Positions 39,531 through 49,714 of a stretch of DNA of 64,000 nucleotides are shown piece by piece (the stretch's first letter is position 1; the number at the start of each line of letters is the position of its first letter). The stretch comes from Rhodoferax potami (GTDB taxonomy: Bacteria > Pseudomonadota > Gammaproteobacteria > Burkholderiales > Burkholderiaceae_C), in assembly GCF_032193805.1 (NCBI RefSeq), contig NZ_JAVBIK010000001.1, forward strand, positions 2,687,001 through 2,751,000. The letters are read 5' to 3'. A program made the translations under genes and the position numbers. The notes beneath the pieces are model-generated. The model saw nothing but the letters and a program-made list of their open reading frames with translations. It did no database searches and was not told the origin of the DNA.

Positions 39531-40487
39531 ATGCAGGTGATTATCACGGATGCGTGGATGGCAAGGTCCCGCGCTTTTCATCTCAATGGCTTTAAATTGA
39601 TCCTGGCGATACTGCTGGCTTCATTGGTGTTGATGCTGGTGTCCGCGGGGCTTTACCACTGGGTATTCATGAAGGGTGCGCGAGAGGGTTGGCCTGTGAT
39701 TGGATCGCTGGTACGCCTCGTCTCCAAAGACGAAATTGCCCAGCGCGATCGATACGTGAAAGAGAATATCGAGGTACTTGCCAAGCGCCTTGGCGAGATG
39801 CAGGCCAAGATGTTGCAGCTAGAGTCGCTCGGCGAACGTGTTTCCGGGCTCGCTGGTATCAATCCGGCTGAAATTACAGTCGCACCAGGGCGCGGCGGAG
39901 CGCTGATCGCCGGTCGTGACCTTTCCATCGAAGAGCTTGACGCAACTTTGGCTTCTTTGGATGGCGCTGCCACTAAAAATGCTGACGTGATGACAGTCAT
40001 TGAGTCCCGTCTCTTCGAGCAAAAGATAAAGAAAATGATGGTGCCTACGCAGCAACCAGTGTTGGATGCCAATCTGGGGTCCATCTTTGGGTGGCGGATC
40101 GATCCCATCACAGGCCGTTCGGCTCTGCATACAGGGCTTGATTTCCCGGCGGGTGTCGGTACCCCCATCTACGCTGCGGCCGGCGGTATGGTGGTGACGC
40201 AGGAATACCACCCGCAATACGGAAACATGCTCGAGGTGGATCATGGTAACGACCTCATCACAAGATACGCGCACGCCTCTAAAGTCCATGTGAATAAGGG
40301 CGATCTGATCAAGCGTGGACAGCGCATCGCGGATGTCGGCAACACCGGGCGATCTACAGGCGCACACCTCCACTTTGAAGTCTTGGTTCAGGGCGTTCCT
40401 CAAGATCCACAGAAGTTTCTGAATGCCGGAAAAGGTTTGGGCACTGAGCGGTCTGCCTCTTCCAAGGCGTCTGTTCTACAGCGCTAA
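39531..40487 (+). CDS. M23-family peptidoglycan endopeptidase-like protein
   Basis: A 318-residue membrane-anchored murein hydrolase-type protein. A single helix (LILAILLASLVLMLVSAGLY, about residues 23-42) is followed by a coiled-coil stretch and a LytM domain with zinc ligands in RSALHTGLDFPAG, MLEVDHGNDLITRYAH and GAHLHFEVL. All expected ligands (H..D, H.H) are present, so it may be active. It sits between dciA and secA, as in many Burkholderiales. Confidence 0.9.
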   Translation: MQVIITDAWMARSRAFHLNGFKLILAILLASLVLMLVSAGLYHWVFMKGAREGWPVIGSLVRLVSKDEIAQRDRYVKENIEVLAKRLGEMQAKMLQLESLGERVSGLAGINPAEITVAPGRGGALIAGRDLSIEELDATLASLDGAATKNADVMTVIESRLFEQKIKKMMVPTQQPVLDANLGSIFGWRIDPITGRSALHTGLDFPAGVGTPIYAAAGGMVVTQEYHPQYGNMLEVDHGNDLITRYAHASKVHVNKGDLIKRGQRIADVGNTGRSTGAHLHFEVLVQGVPQDPQKFLNAGKGLGTERSASSKASVLQR

Positions 40488-40629
40488 AATCAGCTGATTG
40501 ACTCGATGCTGAGCGCTGGCCATTAGTCTGGCTTGACTTCCCGCAAAGAGCCTCCACTTTCTCAAGATAAACAAAGGACTGTGCAGTCCGGTGAGCCCAT
40601 GGTGGGTCCGTCGGGCAGCGCTCGCATTG

Positions 40630-43383
40630 ATGGCTATTAACTTCCTTACCAAAATTTTTGGCAGCCGCAACGATCGTTTGCTCAAGCAGTATCGGGTCGT
40701 AGTAACTCGCATCAATGCACTGGAGCCTGAGTTCGAGGCCCTTACCGACGACGGGCTCCGTGCCAAGACGCAAGAGTTCAAAGACCGTGTCGCTAAAGGC
40801 GAAACACTCGATGCCATCCTTCCGGAAGCTTTTGCGCTAGTCCGTGAAGGCTCAAAGCGCGTCATGAAAATGCGCCACTTCGACGTGCAAATGCTGGGTG
40901 GGATGGCACTGCATTACGGGAAAATTTCGGAAATGCGCACCGGTGAGGGCAAAACGCTCACCGCGACGTTGCCGGTGTTTCTGAATGCACTGAGCGGTAA
41001 AGGTGTTCACGTTGTTACCGTCAACGATTACCTTGCCAGCCGCGATGCGCGATGGATGGGCCGCCTCTATAACTTCTTGGGTCTGACCGTCGGCATCAAC
41101 ATGCCCCAAGCCCCACGTGAAGACAAGCAGCAGGCCTACAACTCTGACATCACCTACGGTACGAACAACGAGTACGGTTTCGACTACCTCCGCGACAACA
41201 TGGTCTACGAAGCGGCTGATCGGGTGCAACGCGGACTGAACTTTGCCATCGTGGATGAAGTTGATTCCATTTTGATCGACGAGGCCCGCACACCACTCAT
41301 TATCAGTGGTCAAGCTGAAGACCACACCGAACTCTATCTCGCCATTAACAAAGCAATTCCGCGCTTGGTCAAGCAAGAGGGGGAGGCTGATCCCATCACT
41401 GGGCAAGGCATTACCAAGCCTGGCGACTTCACTCTAGATGAGAAGAGTCACCAAGTTTTCTTGACGGAACAAGGGCACGAAGTAGCCGAGACCATTTTTG
41501 CAGAGCTGGGCTTGATACCTGCGGGCTCTTCTTTGTACGACCCGGCAAACATCACGTTGATGCATCACCTGTACGCAGCGTTGCGCGCCAATCATCTGTA
41601 TCACCGCGACCAGCACTACGTTGTGCAAAACGGTGAAATTGTCATTGTCGACGAGTACACCGGCCGTCTGATGACGGGTCGCCGTTGGAGCGACGGCTTG
41701 CACCAAGCGGTAGAAGCCAAAGAGGGGGTACAGATCCAGGCAGAGAATCAGACCCTCGCATCCATTACCTTCCAGAATTATTTCCGCCTCTACAGCAAGC
41801 TGGCGGGTATGACCGGCACCGCAGACACCGAGGCATACGAGTTCCAGGAGATCTATGGTCTCGAAACTGTAGTTATCCCGCCAAACCGCATCAGCCGCCG
41901 GGACGACCAGTTGGACCGTGTATACAAGACAACCCGCGAAAAGTACGATGCGGCAATCAAAGACATCCGCGAATGCTATGACAGGGGCCAGCCTGTTCTG
42001 GTGGGAACCACATCGATTGAAAACTCAGAAATCATTGCCGAGCTCCTCGATAAAGAAAAGTTGCCTCACCAGGTCTTGAACGCGAAGCAACACGCGCGCG
42101 AAGCAGACATCGTGGCTCAGGCCGGTCGTGCAAAGATGATCACCATCGCGACCAACATGGCCGGCCGTGGTACCGATATTGTTCTTGGCGGCAACATGGA
42201 CAAGCTGCTGGAGGCGATTGAGGGCGATGCCTCTTTGGACGAAGCTGCCAAGCAAGCCAAAGTCGCGGAGTTGAAAAGCCAGTGGCAAAAAGACCACGAA
42301 GCCATCAAGGCGCTGGGTGGCCTGCGCATCATTGCGACCGAACGCCACGAGTCTCGCCGGATCGACAACCAACTCCGTGGTCGCTCAGGGCGCCAAGGTG
42401 ATCCCGGTTCATCCCGTTTCTATCTGAGTCTTGATGACTCTTTGATGCGGATCTTTGCCGGAGACCGGGTGAAATCCATCATGGATCGCCTCAAAATGCC
42501 AGAGGGTGAGGCCATTGAAGCCGGTATCGTGACCCGTAGCATTGAAAGCGCGCAGCGCAAAGTAGAAGCGCGTAACTTCGACATGCGCAAGCAGCTGTTG
42601 GAATACGACGATGTGTCCAACGATCAGCGCAAGGTCATCTACCAACAACGCAACGCAATTTTGGATGCCTCCGATCTGGAGGCCCAGATTGCGGGTCTGC
42701 GCGAAGGTGCGTTTGAAGACATGGTGCGTCAGTTCGTCCCGGCAGAGTCGGTAGAAGAGCAATGGGACATTCCAGCGCTCCAGAAGATGCTGTCAGAAGA
42801 ATGGCAACTGAACCTCGACCTTCAGAAGCAAGTCAGCAGCGCCAGCTCTATTACCGATGAAGAAATCGTGACCACCGTTACTACGGCTGCGAACGAGGCT
42901 TTCGAGAGCAAAGTGAACCTGGTCGGCAAAGACAACTTCACCCAGTTCGAGCGCATGGTGCTTTTGCAGAGTATCGATAGCCACTGGCGTGACCATCTGA
43001 GCGCCTTGGACTACCTGCGCCAAGGTATCCATCTGCGGGGTTACGCGCAAAAGCAACCCAAACAAGAATACAAGCGCGAAGCGTTTGAACTATTCGGGCA
43101 GTTGCTCGACTCCGTCAAAAATGACGTTACCAAAATCTTGATGACTGTCAAGATCCAATCCAACGAACAGTTGGAGCAGGCAGCCGACGCGATTGAATCG
43201 CGCGGGGAAAGCATCGCCAACGTCACCTACACCGCTCCCACAGAGACTGGTGAAGTCGAAACGACGACTGATGCCACTACCGTAAAAACTGCCGAGTCCG
43301 ATGTCCCGCGCGTCGGTCGCAACGATCCTTGTCCTTGCGGCAGCGGTAAAAAATATAAACAGTGCCACGGCAAACTCTCTTGA
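40630..43383 (+). CDS. secA: Preprotein translocase ATPase SecA
   Basis: Motor ATPase driving secretory proteins through SecYEG. The 917-residue protein shows [20 protein letters not shown] (Walker A), [20 protein letters not shown] (Walker B), [14 protein letters not shown] and [17 protein letters not shown] of helicase motifs, and a C-terminal zinc finger [17 protein letters not shown] 40630 begins the typical [20 protein letters not shown]; an upstream in-frame start is less likely. The 142-base leader has a small hairpin (GGACT/AGTCC, 40576-40589) but no SecM-like gene. Confidence 0.97.
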   Translation: MAINFLTKIFGSRNDRLLKQYRVVVTRINALEPEFEALTDDGLRAKTQEFKDRVAKGETLDAILPEAFALVREGSKRVMKMRHFDVQMLGGMALHYGKISEMRTGEGKTLTATLPVFLNALSGKGVHVVTVNDYLASRDARWMGRLYNFLGLTVGINMPQAPREDKQQAYNSDITYGTNNEYGFDYLRDNMVYEAADRVQRGLNFAIVDEVDSILIDEARTPLIISGQAEDHTELYLAINKAIPRLVKQEGEADPITGQGITKPGDFTLDEKSHQVFLTEQGHEVAETIFAELGLIPAGSSLYDPANITLMHHLYAALRANHLYHRDQHYVVQNGEIVIVDEYTGRLMTGRRWSDGLHQAVEAKEGVQIQAENQTLASITFQNYFRLYSKLAGMTGTADTEAYEFQEIYGLETVVIPPNRISRRDDQLDRVYKTTREKYDAAIKDIRECYDRGQPVLVGTTSIENSEIIAELLDKEKLPHQVLNAKQHAREADIVAQAGRAKMITIATNMAGRGTDIVLGGNMDKLLEAIEGDASLDEAAKQAKVAELKSQWQKDHEAIKALGGLRIIATERHESRRIDNQLRGRSGRQGDPGSSRFYLSLDDSLMRIFAGDRVKSIMDRLKMPEGEAIEAGIVTRSIESAQRKVEARNFDMRKQLLEYDDVSNDQRKVIYQQRNAILDASDLEAQIAGLREGAFEDMVRQFVPAESVEEQWDIPALQKMLSEEWQLNLDLQKQVSSASSITDEEIVTTVTTAANEAFESKVNLVGKDNFTQFERMVLLQSIDSHWRDHLSALDYLRQGIHLRGYAQKQPKQEYKREAFELFGQLLDSVKNDVTKILMTVKIQSNEQLEQAADAIESRGESIANVTYTAPTETGEVETTTDATTVKTAESDVPRVGRNDPCPCGSGKKYKQCHGKLS

Positions 43384-43393
43384 AGGTCTTTGT

Positions 43394-44620
43394 ATGCCAG
43401 TGAATCTCCCGCTGCCTGCTGCAGCTGACCTGTTGCCGGTGCCCGGTGTCCGTATCGGGGTTACCGAGGCAGGCGTTCGCAAGCCCGGCCGTAAAGATGT
43501 GACCGTGATGCTGCTGGACCCCGGCTGCACTGTTGGCGGCGTGTTTACGACGAACCGCTTTTGTGCAGCCCCGGTACAAATTTGTCGCGAGCATCTCGCA
43601 GCCAGTGACATTCGCGCAGTCGTGATCAACACCGGCAATGCCAACGCCGGCACTGGAGCCGATGGGCTGGCGCGCGCCAAGGAAACCTGCTCCGCTCTGG
43701 CGGGCAAACTCAGCCTCAAGGCCACGCAAGTCCTGCCATTCTCCACTGGCGTGATCATGGAGCCACTACCAGTGGACCGGATTGTGGCCGGCTTGGACGC
43801 GGCAATTTTGGATGCCCGGGAAAGCAACTGGCTCAAGGCGGCCGAGGGCATCATGACCACGGACACCCAGCCCAAAGCTTTCAGCGCAACGGCCATGGTG
43901 GACGGCTTCCTGATCACGGTCACGGGTATCAGCAAAGGCGCGGGCATGATTCGCCCGAACATGGCCACGATGTTGGGGTTCATTGCTACCGACGCCTGTA
44001 TTGACGCCTCCGTGATGCCCGCCCTCGCACGCGAACTTGCCGAGGGCTCGTTCAACCGGGTGACGGTAGATGGCGATACCTCTACAAATGATTCGTTGTT
44101 GGTGATTGCTTCCAACAAGGCGGGCAATCCAACTGTCACTGATCTGGATGCGGCCTCTGCCGCCCCTCTAAAGCGCGCAATGCTGGAGGTTGCTCGCAAG
44201 TTGGCGCAAGCCATCGTGCGGGACGGCGAGGGCGCAACCAAGTTCATTGCCGTGCAAGTTGAGGGTGGCGGAACCGAAGCGGAGTGCCGTCTTGTGGCCT
44301 ATGCCATTGCGCACTCACCCTTGGTGAAAACCGCATTTTTTGCCAGCGACCCCAACCTCGGCCGTATTCTTGCTGCTGTGGGTTACGCAGGTATCCAGGA
44401 TTTGGACCAGTCACTCATCGAGCTGTTCTTGGACGATGTGCACGTCGCAACCCGCGGTGGTAGAAATCCCGCCTACCGTGAGGAGGATGGTCAGCGTGTC
44501 ATGAAGCAAAGCGAGATTACCGTGCGCGTCCATTTGGGGCGGGGCGCTGCCAGCCAGACGGTCTGGACTTGCGACTTCAGCCACGACTACGTGACGATCA
44601 ACGCCGACTATCGCTCCTAA
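43394..44620 (+). CDS. argJ: Bifunctional ornithine acetyltransferase / N-acetylglutamate synthase
   Basis: Transfers acetyl from N-acetylornithine to glutamate in the cyclic arginine pathway. The precursor of 408 residues is expected to cleave itself at the Thr in the [12 protein letters not shown] motif, and has [15 protein letters not shown] near the C-terminus. Normal length. It starts 10 bases after secA. Confidence 0.96.
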   Translation: MPVNLPLPAAADLLPVPGVRIGVTEAGVRKPGRKDVTVMLLDPGCTVGGVFTTNRFCAAPVQICREHLAASDIRAVVINTGNANAGTGADGLARAKETCSALAGKLSLKATQVLPFSTGVIMEPLPVDRIVAGLDAAILDARESNWLKAAEGIMTTDTQPKAFSATAMVDGFLITVTGISKGAGMIRPNMATMLGFIATDACIDASVMPALARELAEGSFNRVTVDGDTSTNDSLLVIASNKAGNPTVTDLDAASAAPLKRAMLEVARKLAQAIVRDGEGATKFIAVQVEGGGTEAECRLVAYAIAHSPLVKTAFFASDPNLGRILAAVGYAGIQDLDQSLIELFLDDVHVATRGGRNPAYREEDGQRVMKQSEITVRVHLGRGAASQTVWTCDFSHDYVTINADYRS

Positions 44621-44633
44621 ACGGGATTGCTTG

Positions 44634-45506
44634 ATGTCTGATGCACTAGAGCGCTTCTTCGCGCGGGCTGAATTGTTCATGCAGCGTGTGGAGGCCTCAC
44701 TTCCGCACTCATTGACAGCGCCAGATTGGAATGCGTCGATCGCCTTCCGTTATCGTCGCCGGTCCGGTGGCCAAGGTGTTATTTCCCCGGTGCAGCATGT
44801 GGGTGCCATGTCATTGGACTCACTGCGCGAGATTGACGACCAAAAGGAAAAAATCCAACGCAATACAGCGCAGTTTGTGCGCGGTGGCTTGGCAAACAAT
44901 GTCTTGTTAACCGGTGCCCGCGGTACCGGAAAGTCATCTCTTATTCGGGCATGCCTTCAAACCTATGCACCTTCAGGCTTGCGCCTGATCGAGGTGGACA
45001 AGGCAGACCTGATAGATCTCCAGGACATCATTGAACTGATCGCAGCAAGGCCGGAAAAATTCATCATCTTTTGTGATGATTTGAGCTTTGATGAAGGCGA
45101 GCCAGGCTACAAAGCACTGAAGTCGGTGCTGGACGGTTCCGTTGCAGCCTCCACCCCGAATGTGTTGATCTATGCGACCAGTAATCGGCGGCATCTTTTG
45201 CCCGAATACATGTCCGACAACCTGAGCTACAAGCACACCGAAGATGGAGAAGTGCATCCCGGCGAAGGGGTAGAGGAGAAAATCTCCTTGTCTGAGCGCT
45301 TTGGCCTGTGGGTAAGCTTTTACCCATTCAGCCAAGATGAGTATCTATCGATCGTCAACCAGTGGTTGAGCGCCTTGGGTTTCGACTCAGCAGCCATTGA
45401 GGCTGCCCGTTCTGAGGCCCTCTTGTGGGCACTCGAGCGCGGAGCGCGGAGCGGCCGTGTCGCCTATCAGTTTGCACGCGATTATTCGGGGCGGGCCGCA
45501 TCTTGA
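44634..45506 (+). CDS. DUF815-family AAA-type ATPase
   Basis: A 290-residue P-loop protein with Walker A TGARGTGKSS near residue 96, Walker B FIIFCDDLSFDE and a sensor-like YATSNRRHL. This is the DUF815 group of unknown function, usually between argJ and mutT in Burkholderiales. ATG 44634 is used. Its stop codon overlaps the start of the next gene. Confidence 0.88.
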   Translation: MSDALERFFARAELFMQRVEASLPHSLTAPDWNASIAFRYRRRSGGQGVISPVQHVGAMSLDSLREIDDQKEKIQRNTAQFVRGGLANNVLLTGARGTGKSSLIRACLQTYAPSGLRLIEVDKADLIDLQDIIELIAARPEKFIIFCDDLSFDEGEPGYKALKSVLDGSVAASTPNVLIYATSNRRHLLPEYMSDNLSYKHTEDGEVHPGEGVEEKISLSERFGLWVSFYPFSQDEYLSIVNQWLSALGFDSAAIEAARSEALLWALERGARSGRVAYQFARDYSGRAAS

Positions 45507-46012
45507 CGGCATCCACCCCATTGGTCGCAGATCCTCAAGCCCAACGCACGGGCAGTTCAGACCGTCCTGCTGTGGACGTTGCGGTGGGCGTATTGGTTCG
45601 CCCAGACGGTGCGTTTTTGTTGACATCTAGGCCCCAAGGCAAGCCCTACACAGGCTATTGGGAGTTCCCCGGCGGTAAGGTCGAGGCCGGTGAAACCATT
45701 GAGCAGGCACTGCGTCGTGAGCTCATAGAAGAAATCGGTATTCACATTGGCCACGCCTTAGCTTGGCGGGTTGAAATGGTCGACTACCCACACGCGCTGG
45801 TGCGTCTGCACTTTTGCAAAGTCTTGGAGTGGAGTGGCGAGCTGGAAATGCGCGAGTCCCAGAGTTTTGCATGGCAACAGCTCCCGGTAGCTGTTGAACC
45901 TGTTTTGCCAGGTACCATCCCGGTGCTTGACTGGTTCGCCGCAGAGCGGAATCACTCGGGTGCTACTATTTCAGGAGCTACCAGCGCAGATTCTGCGGCG
46001 GTGATTGGCTGA
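45503..46012 (+). CDS. mutT: MutT-type Nudix hydrolase
   Basis: Predicted to hydrolyse 8-oxo-dGTP and prevent mutagenic incorporation. The Nudix box is present: GKVEAGETIEQALRRELIEE, followed by IG, with the preceding GYWEFPGG. TTG 45503 overlaps the upstream stop and gives 169 residues. The C-terminal tail SGATISGATSADSAAV is extra to the fold and encoded by a repeat-like stretch (45961-45998). Confidence 0.85.
   Translation: MTASTPLVADPQAQRTGSSDRPAVDVAVGVLVRPDGAFLLTSRPQGKPYTGYWEFPGGKVEAGETIEQALRRELIEEIGIHIGHALAWRVEMVDYPHALVRLHFCKVLEWSGELEMRESQSFAWQQLPVAVEPVLPGTIPVLDWFAAERNHSGATISGATSADSAAVIG
45961..45998 (+). repeat. Probable repeat copy forming the tail of the MutT gene
   Basis: TGCTACTATTTCAGGAGCTACCAGCGCAGATTCTGCGG, here split as TGCTACTATTTC, AGGAGCTACCAGCGCAG and ATTCTGCGG, follows the TGCTA..AGCT..CAGCGCA pattern of the repeat family with a different spacer. 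It lies exactly in the part of the gene beyond the folded Nudix domain. Confidence 0.4.
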
Positions 46013-46013
46013 T

Positions 46014-46223
46014 TCACTGTAGTTTCGGGTCGCCGAAGGGCGCCTCGTCGGGTGGTGCCTCAGTGGGCACTCTGAACGACTCACTCGCCCAAGCGCCCAA
46101 GTCCAAGTTCTTGCAGCGCTCGCTGCAAAAAGGGCGAAACAGATTGCGCGGTCCGTAAACGCTATCGCCACCACAAGCGGGGCAGCGCACTAGCTTTTCC
46201 AATATCGGAGAGTCCATCGTCAT
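46014..46223 (-). CDS. yacG: DNA gyrase inhibitor YacG
   Basis: A 69-residue zinc protein that in E. coli binds GyrB and blocks DNA binding. The four-Cys zinc site is visible in [12 protein letters not shown] and [19 protein letters not shown]. Convergent with mutT and ending 1 base from it. ATG 46223 or ATG 46217 could be the start. Confidence 0.93.
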   Translation of the reverse strand: MTMDSPILEKLVRCPACGGDSVYGPRNLFRPFCSERCKNLDLGAWASESFRVPTEAPPDEAPFGDPKLQ

Positions 46224-46238
46224 TCGGCCCGGCGTCTA

Positions 46239-46994
46239 TCAAGAGCACAAGGTCAATTCAAAGCCCGTATCTTGCGCACTGGAGTGCAGGCGGTCGTCGG
46301 CTTCGTGCCGCATAAAGCGGATAGATACCATCAGCCGGTTGCCGCTGATCTCAGGGATCACCTGGAGGGCAGGGTCCACCGCCAAGCGTAGCAGCTGGAA
46401 AGTGCGGCCCTGGGGCAGATTTTGCTGGAATTGCCCCGCGACTGCCATCACCTTCTGGGGGGCACCCGAGTCGCGCAGCATCTTCAAGAGCAGGTGAATC
46501 GAGGCTGCCAAAGGCGCTAGTGTCGAGGCCCAGCGCTGCAAATCTTGCTGTCGAGCAGCCGCATCGCGGTGCTGCCATGCATAGTACGCGGGCAAATCAA
46601 ATTCGCAGGTGCCTCCCGGGATACCCACCCGGCTCCGGATACTCATCAGCCAGTCGTTCTCGGTGAGCGATTGGCCCGACTTGCCGGCCAGTGCATTCAA
46701 GTCAGCAAAGCACTGGTCGAGTTGGTTCACAATTTTGTCGAGTGCCGCCTCGGAGATCGCGGGGTTGCCCCGATAACCGTTCAACACCTGCTTTTGCTTG
46801 TCCAGGTCCTTCAGTACATCGGACTTCAGGTCAGCCCGCGCACCCACGTCCATGACCTCAAAAATGGTGGTCAACGCGAAGTGGTGGTCCAGGGGATCAG
46901 GTCGCCCCATCAACTCGGCCAGACGCAGAAACAAGTGTTCCAGCCGCAAATACGTGCGGATGCGTTCGTTGAAGGGGTATTCGTAAAGGATCAC
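46239..46994 (-). CDS. zapD: Cell division protein ZapD
   Basis: FtsZ-associated protein that bundles Z-ring filaments, 251 residues. It begins MILYEYPFNERIRTYLRLEH and has the alpha domain, then a beta-rich C-terminal domain with the family pattern FQQNLPQGRTFQLLRL. The coaE-zapD-yacG order is common to beta- and gammaproteobacteria and supports the call. Confidence 0.93.
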   Translation of the reverse strand: MILYEYPFNERIRTYLRLEHLFLRLAELMGRPDPLDHHFALTTIFEVMDVGARADLKSDVLKDLDKQKQVLNGYRGNPAISEAALDKIVNQLDQCFADLNALAGKSGQSLTENDWLMSIRSRVGIPGGTCEFDLPAYYAWQHRDAAARQQDLQRWASTLAPLAASIHLLLKMLRDSGAPQKVMAVAGQFQQNLPQGRTFQLLRLAVDPALQVIPEISGNRLMVSIRFMRHEADDRLHSSAQDTGFELTLCS

Positions 46995-47019
46995 GCTGGT
47001 ATTTCCGGTCGGCGGTCGA

Positions 47020-47616
47020 TCATAGCCCGAAGTGTGCGCCCATTTGCCTCGTCACCGCTTCAAGTTGCAGCAAAGACAGGTCTTCGTTCGAGATCACACA
47101 GTCGGCAGCCGCAAGCCTGGTGAGGCGTGGGGCTTGACTGTCAATGACAGCCTGAACTTCGCGGGCTTGAAGCGCGTTTCTCTGCACGACCCTGCGGATC
47201 TGCGTCTCGGTGGAGCAGTCCACCACGAGCACCTTATCGAGCCGCTTTCGCCAGTGCGCAGACTCGACCAACAGGGGAATGTCCAGCACTACACATCGCG
47301 CACCACCGGCCCGAGCCTCCTGGGTGGCAGCCTCAATAGCGGCGCCGACCAGTGGGTGAATGATGGACTCCAGCAGCTTGCGGGCCTCAATATCTTGGAA
47401 CACTTTCGCCCGCATTTTTACGCGGTCCAGTGCACCCCTGGCATCGATCATGTGCGTTCCGAATGCGGCGCTGATGGGGGCAATTGCGCTTCCACCCGTG
47501 GCAGTTGCTGCACGCGAAATTGCATCAGCATCCACGACTGCTGCACCGCACTGCTCCAAGAAGGCGGCAACCGTACTTTTCCCGCTGCCGATACCACCTG
47601 TGAGCCCTACCCGCAT
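47020..47616 (-). CDS. coaE: Dephospho-CoA kinase
   Basis: Last step of coenzyme A synthesis. The 198-residue kinase starts at ATG 47616 with MRVGLTGGIGSGKSTVAAFL (P-loop) and has DADAISRAATATGGSAI, LESIIHPLVGAAI and VLDIPLLVESAHW. A longer frame upstream runs through pilD in another frame and is not used. It follows pilD by 14 bases. Confidence 0.95.
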   Translation of the reverse strand: MRVGLTGGIGSGKSTVAAFLEQCGAAVVDADAISRAATATGGSAIAPISAAFGTHMIDARGALDRVKMRAKVFQDIEARKLLESIIHPLVGAAIEAATQEARAGGARCVVLDIPLLVESAHWRKRLDKVLVVDCSTETQIRRVVQRNALQAREVQAVIDSQAPRLTRLAAADCVISNEDLSLLQLEAVTRQMGAHFGL

Positions 47617-47630
47617 CTTGTGGGCCCTAC

Positions 47631-48476
47631 TTACAAGTTGGCCATCTGGCGCAAGGTGTCGGGCCCAATGATTAACGCAGCAAAGCCCGCGCCAGCCAGA
47701 AACGGCCCAAAGGGCACATAGCCCCCTTCCCGCAAACCGCTTGTGAACTTCATCGCAATACCCACGATCGCGCCGATTACGGACGCCAGCAAGATCATGG
47801 GGATCAGCACCGGCCAGCCAAACCATGCACCCAGCGCGGCAAACAGCTTGAAGTCACCATAGCCCATGCCTTCTTTGCCAGTCACCAACTTGAACAGCCA
47901 GTAAATCGACCACAATGACAAATACCCCGCAACCGCACCCCACAGAGCAGTATTCAAGGGCACCGCGGTCCATCCAAGGGCAGAGGCCACCAAGCCAAGC
48001 CATACCAGGGGCAGCGTGATGTCATCCGGCAGCAGGGTGGTGTCCCAGTCAATCATGGCCAGACTCACCAGCGCCGCGCAAAAGACACACCAAATCAAGG
48101 CTGTAACAGACAAGCCCCATTGCCATGCGCAGAATCCAAAGAGACCGCCAGTCACCAGCTCGACAAGCGGGTAGCGTACGCTGATCGGCTTTTTGCATTC
48201 AGCGCAACGGCCGCGCAAACCCGCATAACTGACGACCGGGATGTTCTCGTACCAAGCGATCAGGTGGCCGCAGTGCGGACAGCGCGACCGTGGCACCATC
48301 AAGTTAAACGGGGCTTGTGCAGGCGGCTCTTTGCCTTCCATTTCGGCATATTCCGCAGCCCATTGTTGTTCCATCATCTTGGGCAGCCTGTGGATCACTA
48401 CATTCAAAAAGCTGCCGATCAGTAGTCCCAGCAAACCCAATACACCCACGTCCAACCATTGCAAACCGGTGCTCAT
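47631..48476 (-). CDS. pilD: Type IV prepilin peptidase / N-methyltransferase
   Basis: Cleaves and N-methylates type IV pilin leaders, including probably the pilin at 55.1 kb. The 281-residue polytopic membrane protein has GSFLNVVIHRLP, a zinc site CPHCG..CAEC, and the two aspartyl-protease motifs AMIDWDTTLLPDDITLP and MGYGDFKLFAALGAW. ATG 48476 overlaps the pilC stop. Confidence 0.96.
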   Translation of the reverse strand: MSTGLQWLDVGVLGLLGLLIGSFLNVVIHRLPKMMEQQWAAEYAEMEGKEPPAQAPFNLMVPRSRCPHCGHLIAWYENIPVVSYAGLRGRCAECKKPISVRYPLVELVTGGLFGFCAWQWGLSVTALIWCVFCAALVSLAMIDWDTTLLPDDITLPLVWLGLVASALGWTAVPLNTALWGAVAGYLSLWSIYWLFKLVTGKEGMGYGDFKLFAALGAWFGWPVLIPMILLASVIGAIVGIAMKFTSGLREGGYVPFGPFLAGAGFAALIIGPDTLRQMANL

Positions 48477-49693
48477 CAAACCACTTGTCCTAACTTGAAG
48501 ATCGGGAGATACATCGACACCACAATCCCGCCGATCAGTGTGCCTAGCACCACAATAATGATGGGCTCCATCAGGCTGGAGATGCCTGCCACCATGTCAT
48601 CGACTTCCGCTTCAAAGAAGTCGGCCGCCTTGCCCAGCATATGGTCAATAGAGCCCGACTCTTCCCCGATGGCACACATCTGTAACACCATCGACGGAAA
48701 CAAATTCACATTCGCCATGGCTGCAGTCAGTGAGGTGCCGGTAGACACTTCCTGCTGTATCTTTTGGGTCGCATTCAGGTACACCACGTTGCCAGAGGCC
48801 CCTCCAACCGAATCCAGAGCTTCCACTAGGGGCACCCCGGCCGCAAACATGGTGGACAGCGTACGGGTCCAGCGGGCCACACAGCTCTTTTCCACCATGA
48901 CACCGAAGATGGGCAGTTTCAGCATGACGCGGTCCATGAAGGCCTGCACTTTCTCGTTGCGGCGCCACGCCTGCATGAAAAAGTACAACCCACCGCCAAT
49001 CCCGCCGAATATCAGCCACCAGTACTCGATAAAGATCTCACTCAGGGCGATCACAAACAAGGTGGGCGCAGGCAGCTCTCCACCAAAAGAGCTGAAGACC
49101 TGCTTGAACGACGGGATCACAAAAATCATGATCACCGAGACCACCACAAAAGCCACCACCAGCACCGCAATCGGGTACATCAGCGCAGACTTGATCTTGG
49201 ATTTGATGGCCTCTGTCTTCTCCATATAGACCGCCAGGCGGTCCAGCAACTGATCCAGAATACCGGCCGACTCGCCGGCCTCAACCAAGTTGCAATACAG
49301 GTTGTCAAAGTACAGCGGGTACTTGCGGAAGGCTGCACTCAGTGAGGTACCGGTTTCCACATCCGCGCGGATGTCGCTCAGCAACTTGGTCACACTGGGG
49401 TTCGGGTTACCGCGGCCGACAATGTCAAAGGCTTGCAGCAGGGGCACACCAGCCTTCATCATCGTAGCTAGCTGCCGGGTAAAGATCGCCATGTCTTTGG
49501 GCTTGATCGATTTGCCCGAGCGCATGCGCCGCTTTTTGATTTTGGTCGGCGTCACGCCTTGTCGGCGCAACATGGACTTCACCTGGTTTTCGCCCACGGC
49601 ACGCGACTCGCCCCGGACTTGCTTGCCGTTGCGGTCTTTGCCTTCCCATTCAAAAACCACGTCTTTGGTGGGCGCAGATTTTCCTGTTGCCAT
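48476..49693 (-). CDS. pilC: Type IV pilus inner-membrane platform protein PilC
   Basis: Platform protein of the pilus machine, 405 residues. It has two GspF domains: MAIFTRQLATMMKAGVPLLQ near residue 68 and CVARWTRTLSTMFAAGVPLV near residue 275, and hydrophobic segments at the middle and the C-terminus (PIIIVVLGTLIGGIVVSMYL). It starts 21 bases after pilB ends. Confidence 0.96.
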   Translation of the reverse strand: MATGKSAPTKDVVFEWEGKDRNGKQVRGESRAVGENQVKSMLRRQGVTPTKIKKRRMRSGKSIKPKDMAIFTRQLATMMKAGVPLLQAFDIVGRGNPNPSVTKLLSDIRADVETGTSLSAAFRKYPLYFDNLYCNLVEAGESAGILDQLLDRLAVYMEKTEAIKSKIKSALMYPIAVLVVAFVVVSVIMIFVIPSFKQVFSSFGGELPAPTLFVIALSEIFIEYWWLIFGGIGGGLYFFMQAWRRNEKVQAFMDRVMLKLPIFGVMVEKSCVARWTRTLSTMFAAGVPLVEALDSVGGASGNVVYLNATQKIQQEVSTGTSLTAAMANVNLFPSMVLQMCAIGEESGSIDHMLGKAADFFEAEVDDMVAGISSLMEPIIIVVLGTLIGGIVVSMYLPIFKLGQVV

Positions 49694-49714
49694 AGATCTC
49701 CCGGGGTTGCCCTT

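Noticed and set aside
40488..40629. Possible SecM-like leader gene or regulatory RNA before secA
   Set aside because: No open frame with a signal peptide and arrest-like end is present; only a weak 5-bp hairpin is seen.
47617..47826. N-terminal extension of coaE by 70 codons
   Set aside because: It would overlap the end of pilD, and the kinase P-loop begins directly at ATG 47616.
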